Assembly (NCBI GenBank): GCA_030248225.1
Contig: JASANE010016246.1
Location: forward strand, 1 to 64,000
Length of the DNA: 64,000 nt
DNA from: Trileptium ribeirensis
Taxonomy: Eukaryota; Nematoda; Enoplea; Enoplida; Thoracostomopsidae
Direction of reading: 5' to 3'
In this document: piece by piece, positions 1 through 13,500 of the stretch
Layout: each line of letters starts with the position of its first letter
Numbering within the stretch: the stretch's first letter is position 1
Translations under genes and position numbers: made by a program
The notes under the pieces: model-generated
What the model saw: only the letters and a program-made list of their open reading frames with translations
Told to the model about the DNA's origin: nothing
Database searches by the model: none

Positions 1-1425
1 ATTTTCATAAAATTTGCTGAATTACTGTTCGCTACAAATTCCTCAAATGCAGGGACATGCCAGATTTTTCCCTAATAGGATAAGTTCAGGGAGTCGCAAT
101 AGCTTACACTTGGAAAATGCGCAGGTCGGGAATGGTAAGGTACCCCAAAATACCCACCAAACACGGCCAGCCGTATATAATACGTATATACAGCGAGACA
201 ATACAATTTCCGAACCAATGCAATAATCGTCAATATACAACGAATAAACTAAATGGGTCGGACCGATACGGTACTGGGCTCTCCATTCGCTGAAAATTTT
301 GCTAGGGGGCATGAACCGAACCGGGGCACTCGATTTTGCCAGGGGGCATTTTGCCAAGAGAAAATCGGTAAGGAATCGTTTCAGAAACACGGACAAAACG
401 CTTTTAATGGAGAGGAAAAGTGATTTTGAAGCTTGAGAAATTTTTGGCTTCATGAAGGCATTTTAGTGCAAATTTTGATCAAATTTTATGTACTGTGGAC
501 CGGTTAAATACAAAAAAATTTGCTAAGAGGCGGCGTACCAGGGGAACCCAAGATTTTGTCAGAAGGGCATTAACCAGACGGAACCGAAAAACGGCAGGTT
601 TCTCACTCCCCGCCCTCACAATTTCTAGAACGACGAATTACCTCACTCAACTCGGCCGACCACTAACAGATTATCGATCCACAAAACTGACAAGGGTCAT
701 GCGAGTTTTGCATGATCTACGCAAGTGTCAACAATTATCAAGGGATTAATAACGATTCGCACAATATGGTACGAATAAGATAAGGAACAAAGATATGTAT
801 ATTCAAGTTCATACAATTAATTATCTGCAAGGGTAAAATGACAGCTCATTCACAATGGCAACAATAGAGTGCTGTTACAACAAATATTACATTTAGATAT
901 GCCTTTATGGCGACAATAGATGGTACACTAAGTTAAATAATGGTGGTAACGATGCATGGTAATGGTACAACAGGGTACATAATAGCAACGATGATGATGG
1001 TAAATAATTATAACAGCAACGAATAATACGGAAACTTCAAATCGTATAATTACAAAGGAGTAAGATAAAATCAAATGGTTCATGCAGTTATACCAGCAAC
1101 AAGCTGTATGCCCACGGATGCTCGTTCGGGAAGGGTCTCAGAAATCGTTCAATATCGTTCATTTTAAAAATTAAATTCATGACAGTTCGGGGATTCGTAA
1201 ATGTTGCCCATTGTTCTGTGGTACGGGTTAAGCTATCTCGCAACTCTCCATAATGGATCTGTTACATAACCAACTTGCTCCACCATGATTTTTCAGTAGT
1301 TAAAGAAACTAGAATGCCGCAGGGGCTAAGATGTAAAGGCTGATCTAAACATCTTTTCAAAAGTGCAGTGGTTTCGTATCGGGTTTGCAGGCTATAACCG
1401 GGAAATTCGGGTAGCTACCTTTCCT
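1..1425. other. Non-coding sequence, no gene seen
   Basis: No reading frame here resembles a known protein. A motif like TTTTGCCAGGGGGCAT recurs in degenerate form near 297-350. The stretch is probably intron of the beta-COP gene or sequence upstream of the exons seen. Confidence 0.4.
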
Positions 1426-1500
1426 TGCGTGGCCAAATGGTCTAGCGCGCTGCCCCATCTTAACAGTACAGAAGGTGCCTGTTCAACTCCCGCCGGCACC
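1426..1500 (+). other. tRNA-like sequence (degenerate; pseudogene or SINE head)
   Basis: An A-box-like run at 1430-1452 (TGGCCAAATGGTCTAGCGC) resembles the D arm of Leu/Ser-type tRNAs. A B-box-like GTTCAACTC lies at 1481-1489. No convincing acceptor stem or anticodon stem forms. Instead AGGTGCC and GGCACCT make a 7 bp hairpin at the 3' side. I therefore read it as a tRNA-derived relic, not a working tRNA gene. Confidence 0.3.
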
Positions 1501-3264
1501 TGAATTTTTTCATTTGCAGTTTTTTATTCCAAGCATTTACTAACATATAAATTCATTATAGGACTAACATGGCACTAAGAAAAGGTAATTGAAGTCGTTG
1601 CTATGCCGTCTATTCTATTGACTTGAATTGACCATAAATGAATTTATATGCCACAAGCTAGATTGTACTGGTTCACACATATTAATGGGCAGAACTATAG
1701 AAGCATAGATCACAATATAACAGCTGTTAGGTTAAACATTATGACTCTAAAATTGGAGAAACCCAACGGTCCCTGCGAAAAATATAGTCTCTGGTTGTTT
1801 TTATACAGATACATAGATTTTGTCTTTTCATCTTGAACACTTTTCTACCGCTTAATATTTCAGTGTTTTAATTTAATTTTTTAATGTTCGTTGACTAAGT
1901 AGGCCTTCAGCAGCTTAACGTGACATATATATTGTATCATAGTTTAGTTACTTATATTACATTTTGATTTATTTCTTATTACAAATTATTACATTTTGAT
2001 TATTACAAATGATTGATGTGATAGTTAAGTTTCGGAAAATGTACATAACAGTATTTAGCCAGGCAACTCTGTTCGCTGAATAATGTGTTTAAGAAAAGCG
2101 CTAAAGTTAAAAATAGTTTCAGAAAAGCAGCCAAAAACGAGATAAAACAACTACGTACTACAAGCGAATTATTTTACGAAGTTTAATGGAACTAATGATA
2201 TTGTAGTAACATTACTGATATTGTTATTATTATGCTTTACAATATAGCATGTGCATATACATACCAGTTTATTTTAATATTCGTGTTTTCATTTAATTTC
2301 CAGCGATTCGCCAGGCTTCTAGCATATAGTGTGGGGACTGTCGAGGTCAAGTCTAACCCCGAATTGGGGTATGCATTTTGCCACAGTAAACTTAATCCAC
2401 GCCCATCAACCATCCTATTTCGGTTAAAAATCCGTTACCGAACGTTTTTTGTAATCCGTAATTGGGCGGTAAACTGTTTGCGGTCACTCAGCTTTGCGAT
2501 AGAAATTCTGTCAATTTGTGTTTGCCGAAGTTCAACGAAAATATACCGGTTTTGGATTGAGCTGACTTTGTTCGCGAACACTGTGCGCTAAGCTAAAGGA
2601 CCGAATAATTTATGGCGTCAGTATTACTTTAAATTTATTCGCGAACATAGACAAATACAAATCAAAAGCTGATAGGCATTAACCGTTTTCCTGCAAATTG
2701 AAAATCGTCAAGACTGTTCGAACAAAAGGTGCAATTTTTCGTATTTGTTGCTAATTTTGCCAATTTTGTGTTTGCAAAAAAAACCGATAAAATTTCTGCA
2801 TTTGTTTTGTAACAGGGGTTTCTGATTCGCTATCGGCTATTACAAAATATGATTCTCGATGGGCGTAGGTTAAGTTTACTTGCGCATTTGTATCAAATTC
2901 AAATATTTCTTGAAGAATATTCGGTAGAATTATGTGATTGAAGAGCTTCGAAGATTTCTGTATGAATATATATTGTGGCGACATGATTTTTAGTAATCTT
3001 CGTACACACAGACTTAGGAAATGTGGTGATTAGTGGCGTTTCTATTACTATGGTGGTGTTACAAATGAAACAACAAGTTTGTATGCATGGAACAGTTATA
3101 CTAATAACTTTTTTAGTTGACGCAACATTTGATGGTTTATGTTGCATCGGCTATGCCTTCACTTTTGTAGTTTGATTAACACTGCAGCTATAATTTGGTA
3201 ACCTAATCTATAGACTTTGCGCATAAGTGAGGAAATCTATCATAACCTGTTGTGCTAAACATTT
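1501..3264. other. AT-rich non-coding sequence
   Basis: Only short, low-complexity frames occur. I see no splice-supported exon and no recognisable element. Confidence 0.4.
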
Positions 3265-5010
3265 GCTGTGTTTCTTGATATAGGAGGAGCCTTTAACAGC
3301 ACAATGCGTGAAGCATTTAAGCGATCTTTTGACAAGTTCAAACTTGAGAAAACTATAAGCAGATGGCTGGTCAATTTAGTTGGTACAAGATGAGCTACCG
3401 CAAAATTAGGTAACTCATCAGTAAGGTTTAAGCTTGAGAGGGGCAGTCCACAGGGAGGTGTATTATCACCCGTGGTGTGGACTGTAGTACCGCATGATTT
3501 ATTAAGTAACATTAATAATACCTATGTCTATGCACAAGCATACTCAGACGATGTTGTTATCATAACTAGCAGCAAAGATGCGGAAGTTAACACTAGACGA
3601 ATGCAGAACAAACTGACAGTTCTTTAGAAAAGGTGTACTGACAGAGGATTAAAGGTAAACCCTCTAAAGAGCACAGTCTTAGAGCTTTCAAAAAAGAGGA
3701 CAGTTATAAGAAATGTGAATCTGAAATTGTACGGTGAGGACTTACTTATATCTAACACAGTGAAATATTTGAGAGTTATAATAGATCACAAACTGTTATG
3801 GAAAGACCACGTGGATTCAGTTGTGATGACCAGAGGTTTATAAGAATTAGAACACGGTGATGCAAAGGGTCCTACTATTGGACCTGTGCAAAACTATCAC
3901 ACCGTTACTCAAGTCTAATCTAATGTACGGGTGCTATGAAATCGACACCAATACTGGCCATGGAAGTTCTGTTAAACAGTCTTCCCATTGATCTGTCAGT
4001 AGTCCAAGAGGGCATTCGAGAACTACACAGATTAAAAATGTGTGTTTCCAGAAATGTACAATGAGATGACATGTAAATATTGGAATATGAATGATATAAT
4101 ACGCTAAATACCCAGTTTGAACTTCCCTTGCGATCTAATTTCATCGCAGGCTGCAGGAAGAATCAGCTGGCAAACTGTGTTCCCCAGTCGTGAAGGATAG
4201 ATGAGGGAAACAGAATGTATCAGGAAGAGTACGGATAACACCATTATATGTTATACGGATGGTTCACTTGTGAAGGTAAACGATGTTAAATCTGCTGGAG
4301 CAGGTTTCCTGCAAGGAACGAAAAGCTAAAGCTATTCCTTGGGCCAATACTGCACTGTGTTTCAAGCGGAGATTTCTGCGATAAAGATGTGTGTAGATAA
4401 TGTCGTGGACAAAAATGTTCGTAATATGAAAATTTGTGTATTTACAGACAGCCGTGTTGCTATTATGGTACTCGGCGTAGATCAAGCTAGGTCAAAGCTA
4501 GTTATGACATGTAAAGCAAGCTTGGAAAAATTGACCAGACAGAATGAAGTATTGTTAGTATGGGTGCCTGGTAATAGTAATATTGAAGGTAATGAAAGCG
4601 CTCATGAGTTGGCACGAGCGGGCTCTTCTAAGAGCCCAATTGGGCCTGAACCTATTTTGCCAATCGCCAGAACAGAAGTGACTACAATGATAAAGTCACG
4701 GCTACATAGGAAATTCATCACAAGATGGAGACAAGAGGTAGCGTGTAAGCAGACGAAGAGCATGATAAGTATTCCAGATCGTAAACGTGCCAGTTTTCTT
4801 ATAAGTCTCTCGAAGGACAAACTACGGCATTGCGTTCAAATAATTACTGGACACAGTTGGTTAAATTACCACCTACATAAGATAAAAAATAAAAGAAGAA
4901 AAGAAATGATGAAACATCAGAACACTTTCTGTACAATTGTGAACGCTTTGCACATAACAGGCGAATAATACTAGGAGATAAAATACTGAAGAAAGGTAGC
5001 TACTGAAGAA
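3265..5010 (+). pseudogene. 5'-truncated non-LTR retrotransposon: reverse transcriptase and RNase H remnant (I/LOA-like group)
   Basis: The + strand between about 3271 and 3840 encodes reverse transcriptase signatures: LDIGGAF, GSPQGGVLSPVVW, and a catalytic YSDD at 3541-3552. These are interrupted by in-frame stops (a TGA near 3391, a TAG near 3627). A longer open segment at 4339-4968 follows and carries an RNase H domain with AEISAI, FTDSRVAI and WVPGNSNIEGNESAHELA. It ends in a Cys/His-type tail typical of this LINE group (EHFLYNCERF, frame-shifted near 4920). Presence of RNase H points to the I/LOA/R1-like assemblage, not to CR1. Endonuclease and ORF1 are missing, so the copy is 5'-truncated and inactive. 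It probably sits in an upstream intron of beta-COP. Confidence 0.8.
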
Positions 5011-5791
5011 AGGTAGAAAGGTAGGTTTGTAAATTTATCATAAGTAGAGGGGTTAAGGCGCCCTACATATGAACGCATCACCCGTCGACCTCTCAGGTAT
5101 CTCAAGCCAAAGTAATGGTGTTCTCTTTGCTATATATTATAGATATGAATGGGCTAATGCAATGTGCAAAGATTAATTTGCTTCCGCATGTTTTCTATGA
5201 CCCAATAACTCATTATCTATCTATATAACCTGGTACCAATAACTGATCTGCCGTCTAGTGTGATTAAATTACGAAAACAAGCGGTCGATTGAGGTATGTA
5301 GTAGCCATGATAATGTTTTCATGCGAGAATAGTTATCTTGTTTTAAGGAAAACAATAGGCTTTGTAAGTTTAAATGTAGGTTAAGTTTAACTTAACCACA
5401 TTAATATATTTACATCCCGGCAGACCTTATTAGATTATGAGAACAATGATTCGAAATCCAAGCGCGTCTTGTTTTAGAGCAAACATTTATGTGTAATGGA
5501 TTGACACCCATAGCCGAACATCTAGTATTTTATTAACTTGCCATCGCACATTGTAATATATTACCTTTACCGGTGATATATTTGTACTGTATATGGTTAA
5601 CTACAATGCTTGTTATTTGGAGTCTATTACCAGCGTATAATAAACTGTAATCGTTTGTGGATATTATTACACAGCTTCTGTTTCTTTTCAGTATTTTTGC
5701 TATACTATGAAGATATGCTGAACGTACCCGTATCGTATAATATAAATACTCTGAATCTATAATAATAGAAAGATTGTTTAATATAATATAG
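5011..5791. other. AT-rich intron sequence upstream of the first visible beta-COP exon
   Basis: No coding potential is seen. The stretch ends in a T/A-rich acceptor (ATATAG) directly before the exon at 5792. Confidence 0.5.
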
Positions 5792-5885
5792 GAGACGAAG
5801 CATCAGGTGAAGACACTTCGATGACCGCACAAGTGAAACAGCTTGTAACGGCCGATGGTACATATGCGTCTCAAAGCGTATTTAC
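5792..5885 (+). CDS. COPB1: Beta-COP (COPI coatomer beta subunit), internal exon a
   Basis: This 94 bp exon encodes the linker just ahead of the conserved helical block of beta-COP (…QLVTADGTYASQSVFT). The acceptor is ATATAG/GA and the donor AC/GTATGT. The exon enters with one nucleotide of a codon supplied upstream and leaves after two nucleotides of a Thr codon. That Thr is completed by the first base of the exon at 7957, so the junction reads VFT-NPTTIKKGEK without a break. The linker is poorly conserved between phyla, so on its own the call would be moderate. The phase match with the next exon raises confidence. Exons upstream of this one were not found in the window. Confidence 0.72.
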
Positions 5886-7956
5886 GTATGTTGTTTATTG
5901 TATTTTTGTTCTATCTGTGACAATCCGGGTGTTTTTAAAGTTGATCGACAGGATAATTGAAGCCCTGTTTATTGACTAACCTCTCTACGTGACCAAAATT
6001 ACAACTGGTACGCTTTGAACTGTGGGTATCACTCCAATCTGGAATATCCGGCGTTAATTTCGCCCAGGTTAGCTAACGGAAAAACAGAAAGATTACCGCT
6101 AAGTTTTAATGTGTAGCGGTCTCTTTACTGTGATGTCTTCGTGCTCCCGTACATCGGTGTCGGAACTATTCTGAACTGGAAAATGGAACATAAAATACTG
6201 ATAAGGTTTCCAACAGCGAGTTTAATATTTGTCGTTTTGTTTGTACATTGATTTTTTTCTACGTAAAGAAAAAACCCAATCTCAAGGTACAACTGGCTCA
6301 CTTAAAAGCTTATCATTTCTTATTATGATGGCCACGCTTCAAGCTGGAAGCGCCGAGATACGAGAAATCTTTCTTTTCTTTCACAACAATTAAGTTGTTA
6401 TAAGAACCCTTAAAAATTTTAAGCATAATAGATGTAGGGTTTTCGATATTGTTATGCGAATTCTATACGGGCGGAGGATAGAAAATGCGATCGATGGTCG
6501 GCATTCGTACTATAGATGTGTCTTTTTGCCGAGTGTGCGCTATATGTTCACTCATCTCACACTGGAATGAAATTGGTGCCGCAATTTCTGTCTTTTTGTC
6601 ATTGCCGTATTTTGCGACAGTTCAAACAGGTTTGCCGTCGGCGTGTCGAACCATCAAACGGTATACCGATATTAGTGTGAATCCCGATAGAAAAACGTTG
6701 CACATGTTTTTCACATTACGTTCCAATATAGAATACTGATTTTTGCGTTTTGATGATTTAGCACAACTCAGTGCGTATCGGAAGACCTGCAGAAATTCCT
6801 CAGACAGTCCATTAATAAGTATTGAACAAACAACAGTGACCTACCCGACAGCGATAATTAATTTTTTTAAAGTTCAGCCTCAGTGTATTATCCAATCACC
6901 GGCTTCCTTAATTTGTTTTAGGAGCTGCTCATTTTTTGCAAAATATTTGGCTGTCCGCGCTTAAACCGAAATGTAATATTTTAGAATTTATTGGGATTCT
7001 GGGTTGTGCAAAAAGTGTGGTTCTATTCACGAAGTCAAAAATATTTATTATCCAGGAACTACTATCATAATATGATATTATGTTTAGGCATTTTGTGGGA
7101 CACTATAAAACTACTTGGGCTTGTGGAAAAGGCGTAGGTGTGATTTTCCATTCGTTAAAAACTTGCCTTCTGTTAATTTTTATGTGCTGCCACAAATCCT
7201 ATAAGCTATAAATTTAATGCATTTTCCAGGTTTTGAGGCATTTTTAGGACACTAATTTTTCGAGAAGCTGTCGGCTTACTTGACCATCCCGTCTCCTTTT
7301 CCATATATGTAACAGCCAGTTAAATATATCTCAGTAATACCAAAAATTTTCGGGCCTTCTTTAAAATTAAATCAAACACAACATTGTTTCTTTCGCTTTC
7401 ATTCGTCAGTGGTTCGGTCACAATAATTGGACATTGAACGAGTCACCACCATATCCCATACATGAGTGATGTCTGAAGTCTCAGGAGGATAGCCGGGCGA
7501 CGGGCTAGGAGGAGGTATTGCCAGGGGGATCAGGCTGTCAACGGGTGGATAAATATTATAAATTTTTTTGAACTCAAATCTTCAAAATATTTTGGCACTC
7601 ATTTTACCAATTTTCTCCTAACGTTTGCCTGTTTTTGTCAAAATTCTCCGCGCTCCTTTAGCACGGGAGGAGAAGTGGAGGTGCAGAGCCTGCAGGATCA
7701 AGCTACCTCTGGGAGGCTGCAGGATCAGGCTACCTTCCAGAGGGAATCAGTTATGCCGCAAAGGGGGCTCGGAGCCGCAGGAGTATAATCCACCTTTTCC
7801 CTGTGAGCATGTATAGCCATATCCGGTGTTACTCATCCGAGTGTGGAATATTGCTTCTTACAAGCAAGTTTGTCCTCGTTATTTGGACTAGTTCTTATTC
7901 ACGTCGATGTCTTCTCTGATTGTCAGTTAATACGTGCATGAAAAGTTATATTTTAG
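5886..7956 (+). other. Beta-COP intron (~2.1 kb)
   Basis: It starts with GTATGT and ends with a T-rich ATTTTAG acceptor. No gene or complete element is recognisable inside it. A GC-richer patch at 7480-7810 (GGGAGGCTGCAGGATCAGGC-like repeats) stands out by composition only. Confidence 0.5.
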
Positions 7957-8168
7957 GAATCCAACAACGATAAAAAAGGGAGAAAAGCCAATATTGCGTA
8001 AATTTTTGCTGGATGGAGACTTTTTTGTTGGTGCAGCACTTGGAACTGTGCTCGTTAAGCTAGCTTTAAATTATCAGCGCTTGGCGGGGGAGACTGACAA
8101 GAAAAAGAATCGTATTTCTGGGGAAGCGATGTTCATTTTGGCTTGCGTCATACATTTAGGAAAATCTG
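7957..8168 (+). CDS. COPB1: Beta-COP (COPI coatomer beta subunit), internal exon b
   Basis: Beta-COP is a large subunit of the COPI coat that buds vesicles from Golgi to ER. The exon encodes the conserved stretch LRKFLLDGDFFVGAALGTVL, followed by GEAMFILACVIHLGKSG, which aligns closely with the trunk region of animal beta-COP. The acceptor is TTATATTTTAG/G and the donor TCTG/GTAAGC. It ends in phase 1 (first base of Gly), which the next exon completes (GG/CTG). An upstream in-frame TAA at 7928 rules out a longer exon from the CAG at 7926. Confidence 0.93.
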
Positions 8169-9729
8169 GTAAGCCAACGTGGTTAGATCTGATTTGTAAA
8201 ACGACCATTATATTGTCTGCTGGTACAGTTGAACATGCCTGCAGGAAGCAACAAGTGGCCAGTTTAGCAACTAATGTGGTGTGAGAGATGTTTTCGAATC
8301 ATTATTGTGAGGAAAAAAAATTTTTACAAGGGTGAAGTCAACTATATACGTGTTCACATTGTAACACATGGACGGCGCGCCAGATATGTCTGTCGCCTTT
8401 CGTGTAAGCGAAGATCGAGCGAGCACTGTTACAGATCTTTCGACGAGCGAGCGAACAACGTTGATTTCTGGCGAGTACTGTGCAGTGAGCACACGAGTTA
8501 AGCAAAAAAACTTAAATTCCGCAGCAGCAATAGTCACACGGTTTTGTCACCAAAACCTAGTTATTGCAGACTAAGGTTAATTTCATGGTGTCACGTTTGT
8601 AGATGTGATACATAAGATGTGCTGCAAGGGGAAAATTTGAATCTAATCCTGTTTGTAGTTACTTCGCTGCAGACGATAACACTAACAAATGATCGTACGA
8701 ACTTCGACTAAAAATGGGCATTAATTTCGTGGAAGGTTAACTTTTTTCATACGAAGACACCTGTCAATACCTGACTTTTCCAAGGGTGGGCTCCGGGAGA
8801 CTGGCATTTTCGGGCTCCCCTGATTCAATAGAGATGACAGAGTTTTTGTCTACCTTGCAAAAATGCATTTGAAATAATATAGACCAAATTTTTTATGAAC
8901 ATACTCCCCTGCATTCGATTCATATACGTCAAAATTTAGTTATAAAGTTTGTTGTTACCTCAGTAGAGTGGGGTATCTTGTTAACTATTATGTTTTATGT
9001 TCAAAAATTTTTAGTGGGAGCCCCTCGGTAGCCGGGTTTTAACCCAATAGCATTCAGCATTGTGTGTTCAACCGTATCGTTTTAACAATGAACAGCTCAT
9101 GATTCGAGGGTTTTGACGACTATAACAATGACCCTATTGATATAGATACAAATTCGAATATTGTTACAGGTAGAACTTCGGTTTGTATATTTTTAAAAAA
9201 ATCGGGAATTATACCTTAAAGATATTTCAGTAATACATTCCGATAGTTACTGGACAACTCATTGTAACCCATTTCCTGCCCTGTGGTAAAATCCGGCGTT
9301 GCCTTGTTCCTAACCAGGGACCCAAAGCTATGCCTTAAAACAGAGTGAGCGGAGTTGCCACTCAGGGGGCTAGGGGAAAATCTGGAAAAAGTTTTTTGTC
9401 TTTTTGTCATCCATAACTCATCTTCGGATGGATGGATTTTTTATTCGATAGCAAAAGCGACGAGGAGGTGCCCTTTAGTTGAACGCGAACAACTCCGACA
9501 CCATCTTCCGGTTCAAAATGCCAAAAAAAATTTTAAGGGTTCTTTGCTAAATCTAGCCATACTGGTACCAGTGTTTCGCAGCCTATATGTCGCGACGCAG
9601 GCTTCGCATAGAAAAATGAAATTTTGCTGATCAAGGCTTTTTTGTGCGACCATTCACTAGGCCGCTGTCGGGCGAATATTAGCTATTTTCAATTTTCGGC
9701 ATGTTATTGTATATATATGTTTACAATAC
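8169..9729 (+). other. Beta-COP intron, 5' part
   Basis: The donor is GTAAGC. No gene is visible. Short frames near 8270-8570 overlap on both strands and have no family resemblance. Confidence 0.45.
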
Positions 9730-10400
9730 AATGACTGGCTTTTAGGTTATGAAGCACGCTGGATACGATGGCTTTGCTATGAAGGGTCTAACTTGATTAT
9801 ATTGTACCTTTTCATGTGGTTTCAAGGGTTTTAGGGTCGCCGAACCCGATTTCCGAAATAAAGTGGGGTTTCATTTGTCTGAATATTTTTTGTGCAGGGC
9901 ATCAAGAATGGACTATATAGGTTTTCCGGTAGGTTGAGTACGACAATTTGGTTATCTACAGTTAAGCACAATTATGTCTTTTCAAATGTTTTCATTGGGT
10001 TTAAGGTCCAATGAACCCGATTTCCAGAATATAGTCGGTATTCAGTAGTTTCGTATATGGCATCAAAAGTAGTCTAGGTTTTTCGGTATGCTGAATGTAA
10101 TTATTTGGTTATCTAGAGTCCAGTGTGAATACTTCATGCTTATTTATGGGGTTTCAATGTTTTTAGGGTCAATGAACCCGATTTCCATAGTATAGTCTGT
10201 CTTCACGTTTGATTTGTATTGGGTACAGGTCGTTGAGAATTGTCTATATAGGATTTCCGGTAGGTTGAATACGATGGTTTGGTTATCTAGAGACCAGCAC
10301 AAATACTTAATACGTTGTCAGTTGTTTTCGATGGGTTGAGGGTCAACGAGGTATTCGCATTTTCAATGCGTTCAGGGTTCAATAGGTTTTGGTGGGGCAT
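9730..10400 (+). repeat. Degenerate tandem repeat, period ~165 bp, about 3.5 units
   Basis: The sequence GAACCCGATTTCC returns at about 9842, 10014 and 10174. Each time it is preceded by GGGTTT(A)AGGGTC-like sequence and followed by an ATAGTCxGTxTTCA-like run, a GGTTTTCCGGTAGGTTGA-like run and TTTGGTTATCTA. The units differ by roughly one base in five, so the array is old. Confidence 0.7.
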
Positions 10401-10599
10401 ATATATGCGTCAAACACAGCCTGTTACTTGTCATTAAATAAAATGATAAAAATGAAGCCGCGGTCGGTCCGTTTCCTCCTCACTTGCGAGTTACTATTTT
10501 TACCTGTGTGAATTAGAAGTAGCTCTGGTTACAATTATTTGCTTGCTGCATACTATGGTGATTTGGTGTCATATAAAAATATTTTTGTAGATATTTTTT

Positions 10600-13500
10600 T
10601 GTGTGCTGGCGCGAATTTTTAATTTAGAGAGAACCAGGCATTAATGTCTATTCAGAACGTAGTGAAACGTAGTGGAGATTGTGTGTTGCAGGGGTGAAAT
10701 CTTTTGAATTCCGTGTGTGTGCGTCCGTGCGTGTGTGTCTGTGTGCGAGTGGGTGTGACCGGCCATAAGTCGAGAACGCCTTAACCGACTTTCATGATCT
10801 TGGGCTCATTCGAACCGGCATACTCGATTTACCGTGTACATCCGGAGCGTTTTGTGATTTGGGGTCTGATTCCGGGGTCAGGGGTCAAAATGTGGGTTTT
10901 TGCCCCATTTTAGTACCCTTCACGGAAGCAAGGTTATTTTTATAATAACTATCGAATTTTTTTCTCTGGATGGTTTTATTTTATAATTAAATGATAAATG
11001 CCGATGCCTCTTTTTTGTTTTTCGATTAAGGCTCCCGTTCTGGATTTATGGGGTTTGAGGTGCGGGGGTATGGCGCCGCAATAGTTCCTCGACTCAAAAT
11101 TTGAAAATTTGATCTGCCGTCTCGGGCGGCTGATAAGTTTTGCCGGGGGTTTTCGGGCATGGCAAACTTATTGCCGGTGTCGGTTTTGCTCTGCAACCCG
11201 TGGTTCCTTGCGTACCCCGGTTTTTTTGCCGTATGGTCGGGGTCAGAGGTCAAAATTTGGGTTTTTAGTACCCTTCACTGAAGTAAGGTTATTTTTATCT
11301 TAGCATTCGAATTTATTTCTCTGGTTGATTTTATTTCGCAGTAAAATGATAAATGCCGATGCCTCTTTTTTTGTTTTTCGATTAAGGCTCCGGTTTTGGA
11401 GTTATGGGGTTTGGGGTATGGTACTCTCATGGTTTCTCGTCCCAAAATTAGAAAATTCGTTCTGACGTCCTGGGCGGCTGAAAAGTTTCACTTGGGGGTC
11501 TACGGGCATGAGAAACTTATTGCCGGTATTGGTTTTACTCTGCTACCCATGGGTACGAGGGTATGGCGCCCCAAGGTTCGGGGTCAGAGGTCAAAATGAA
11601 GGATTTTCACTCCGTTTTAGTATCCTTCATGGAAGCAAGCTTACTTTTATCGTAACTTTCGAATTTTTTTCTCTGGTTAGTTTTATTTCATAGTAAAACT
11701 AGCTGTACTGTTGTGGCCTGGCGCTTCGCGCCAGGCCTTTTTCGTTGTTCCGGGCCACAGCAGTAGTGCCCGAGAAATGTATTCACTTTTAGTACAGTAC
11801 TGTTCGGTGTTGCGTGTGAAATAAAATACAACATTTATTTGTATGCTCGCGCGAATTTCTAATTTAGAGAGAACCAAGCTTTAATGTCTATTCAGAACGT
11901 ATTGGAGATTGTGTGTTGCAGAGGTGAAATTTTTTAAATTCCGTGTGTGTGCGTTAGCGTGTGTGTGTGATCGGCCATAAGTCGAGAACGCCTTAACCGA
12001 TTTTCATGATCTTGGGCTCATTCGAACCGGCATAGTCGATTTACAGTGTACATCCCCGAGCGTTTTTGATTTAGGGTCTGGTTCCGGGGTCAGGGGTCGA
12101 AATGTGAGTTTTTTGGCCCATTTTAGTACCCTTCACGGAAGCAAGGTTATTTTTATCTTGACTATCGATTTTTTCTCTGGACGGTTTTATTTTATAGTAA
12201 AATAGTAAATGCCGATGCCTCTTTTTTTGTTTTTCGATTAAGGCTCCCGTTCTGGATTTATGGGGTTTGAGGTACGGGGGTATGCAGCCCCAATGGTTCC
12301 TCGACCCAAAATTTGAAAATTTGTTCTGACGTCTTGGGCGGCTGATAAGTTTTGCCTAGGGGTTTTCGGGCATGGGAAACTTATTGCCGGTGCCGGTTTT
12401 GCTCTGCGACCCAGGTTCCATGGGTACCCCGGTTTATTTGCCCCATGGTCGGGGTCAGAGGTCAAAATGAGGGTTTTCAGCACTCTTCACGGAAGCAATG
12501 TTATTTTTATCTTAGCATTCGAATTTATTTCTCGTGTTGGTTTTATTTCACAGTAAAATGATAAATGCCGATGCCTCTTTTTTGTTTTTCGATTAAGGCT
12601 CCGGTTTTGGAGTTATGGGGTTTGGGGTATGGCACCCTCATGGTTCCTCGTCCCAAAATTAGAAAATTTGTCCTGACGTCCTGGGCGGCTGAAAGTTTCA
12701 CTTGGGGGTTTTCGGGCATGAGAAACTTATTGCTGTATTGGTTTTACTCTGCTACCTATGGATACGGGGGTATGGCTCCCCAAGGTTCGGGGTCAGAGGT
12801 CAAAATGAAAGGTTTTCACTCCGTTTTAGTATCCTTAATGGAAGCAAGCTTATTTTTATTATAACTTTCGAATTTTTTATGTGTGAAATAAAATACAACA
12901 ATTGCTGCAGAAGAAATTTGTAGGTTCCTCTAGAAAAACCGAAGATAGTGCTTAACAGTTACAGGTTATATGAAGATGAACATAGCGACGCTTTTCCGTC
13001 CGCCTTACAGGAAAGCTGGCGACAGCAGCATAATGGCTGCAAGTACAATGTAGAATAAACAATACAACAAACAAACTTATATAAACAAACAAATATACAA
13101 CTGCTGCCAACTAAACTTTGAAACAGAGTATACACAGCAGAACAACACTAAATAGTTAACACAACAGAGCTAAGAGATCGTTCTGAAAAATAGCTATGCA
13201 CTAAACTACCTCTGGAAAAAATTGTCGCAGAAGAGAAAGATTAGACACACAGGATTTTGCTTTTATATATAAGATTTGTGGCCTAATATCTGTCACTGAC
13301 ATGTCAAATTTCAGTGCGATCAGACTTGTAGAATATGCAGATAATGCAAAAAGTACTGTTTAGTACTTAGTAAATTACTTTTTAAAAGCAGTTAACGGGA
13401 TAAAAAGTAGCCTATGTCCTGACCCATGATGAGTTGTACCACTGTGCCAAATTTGGTGTCAATCTGACCAGTAGTTTTGGAGCCTATTGCGAACACACAC

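Noticed and set aside
43..453. 136-codon - strand frame
   Set aside because: Built on a repetitive TTTTGCCAGGGGGCAT-like sequence with no domain or splice support.
1426..1500. Functional tRNA gene
   Set aside because: A and B boxes are present but acceptor and anticodon stems do not form, so only a tRNA-like relic is reported.
8271..8574. Overlapping frames on both strands
   Set aside because: Three frames overlap on opposite strands with no family resemblance, inside a beta-COP intron. Likely chance.
11715..11742. Bacterial transcription terminator or bacterial DNA insert
   Set aside because: The flanks are eukaryotic repeat units and no bacterial gene is nearby, so it is described as a hairpin only.
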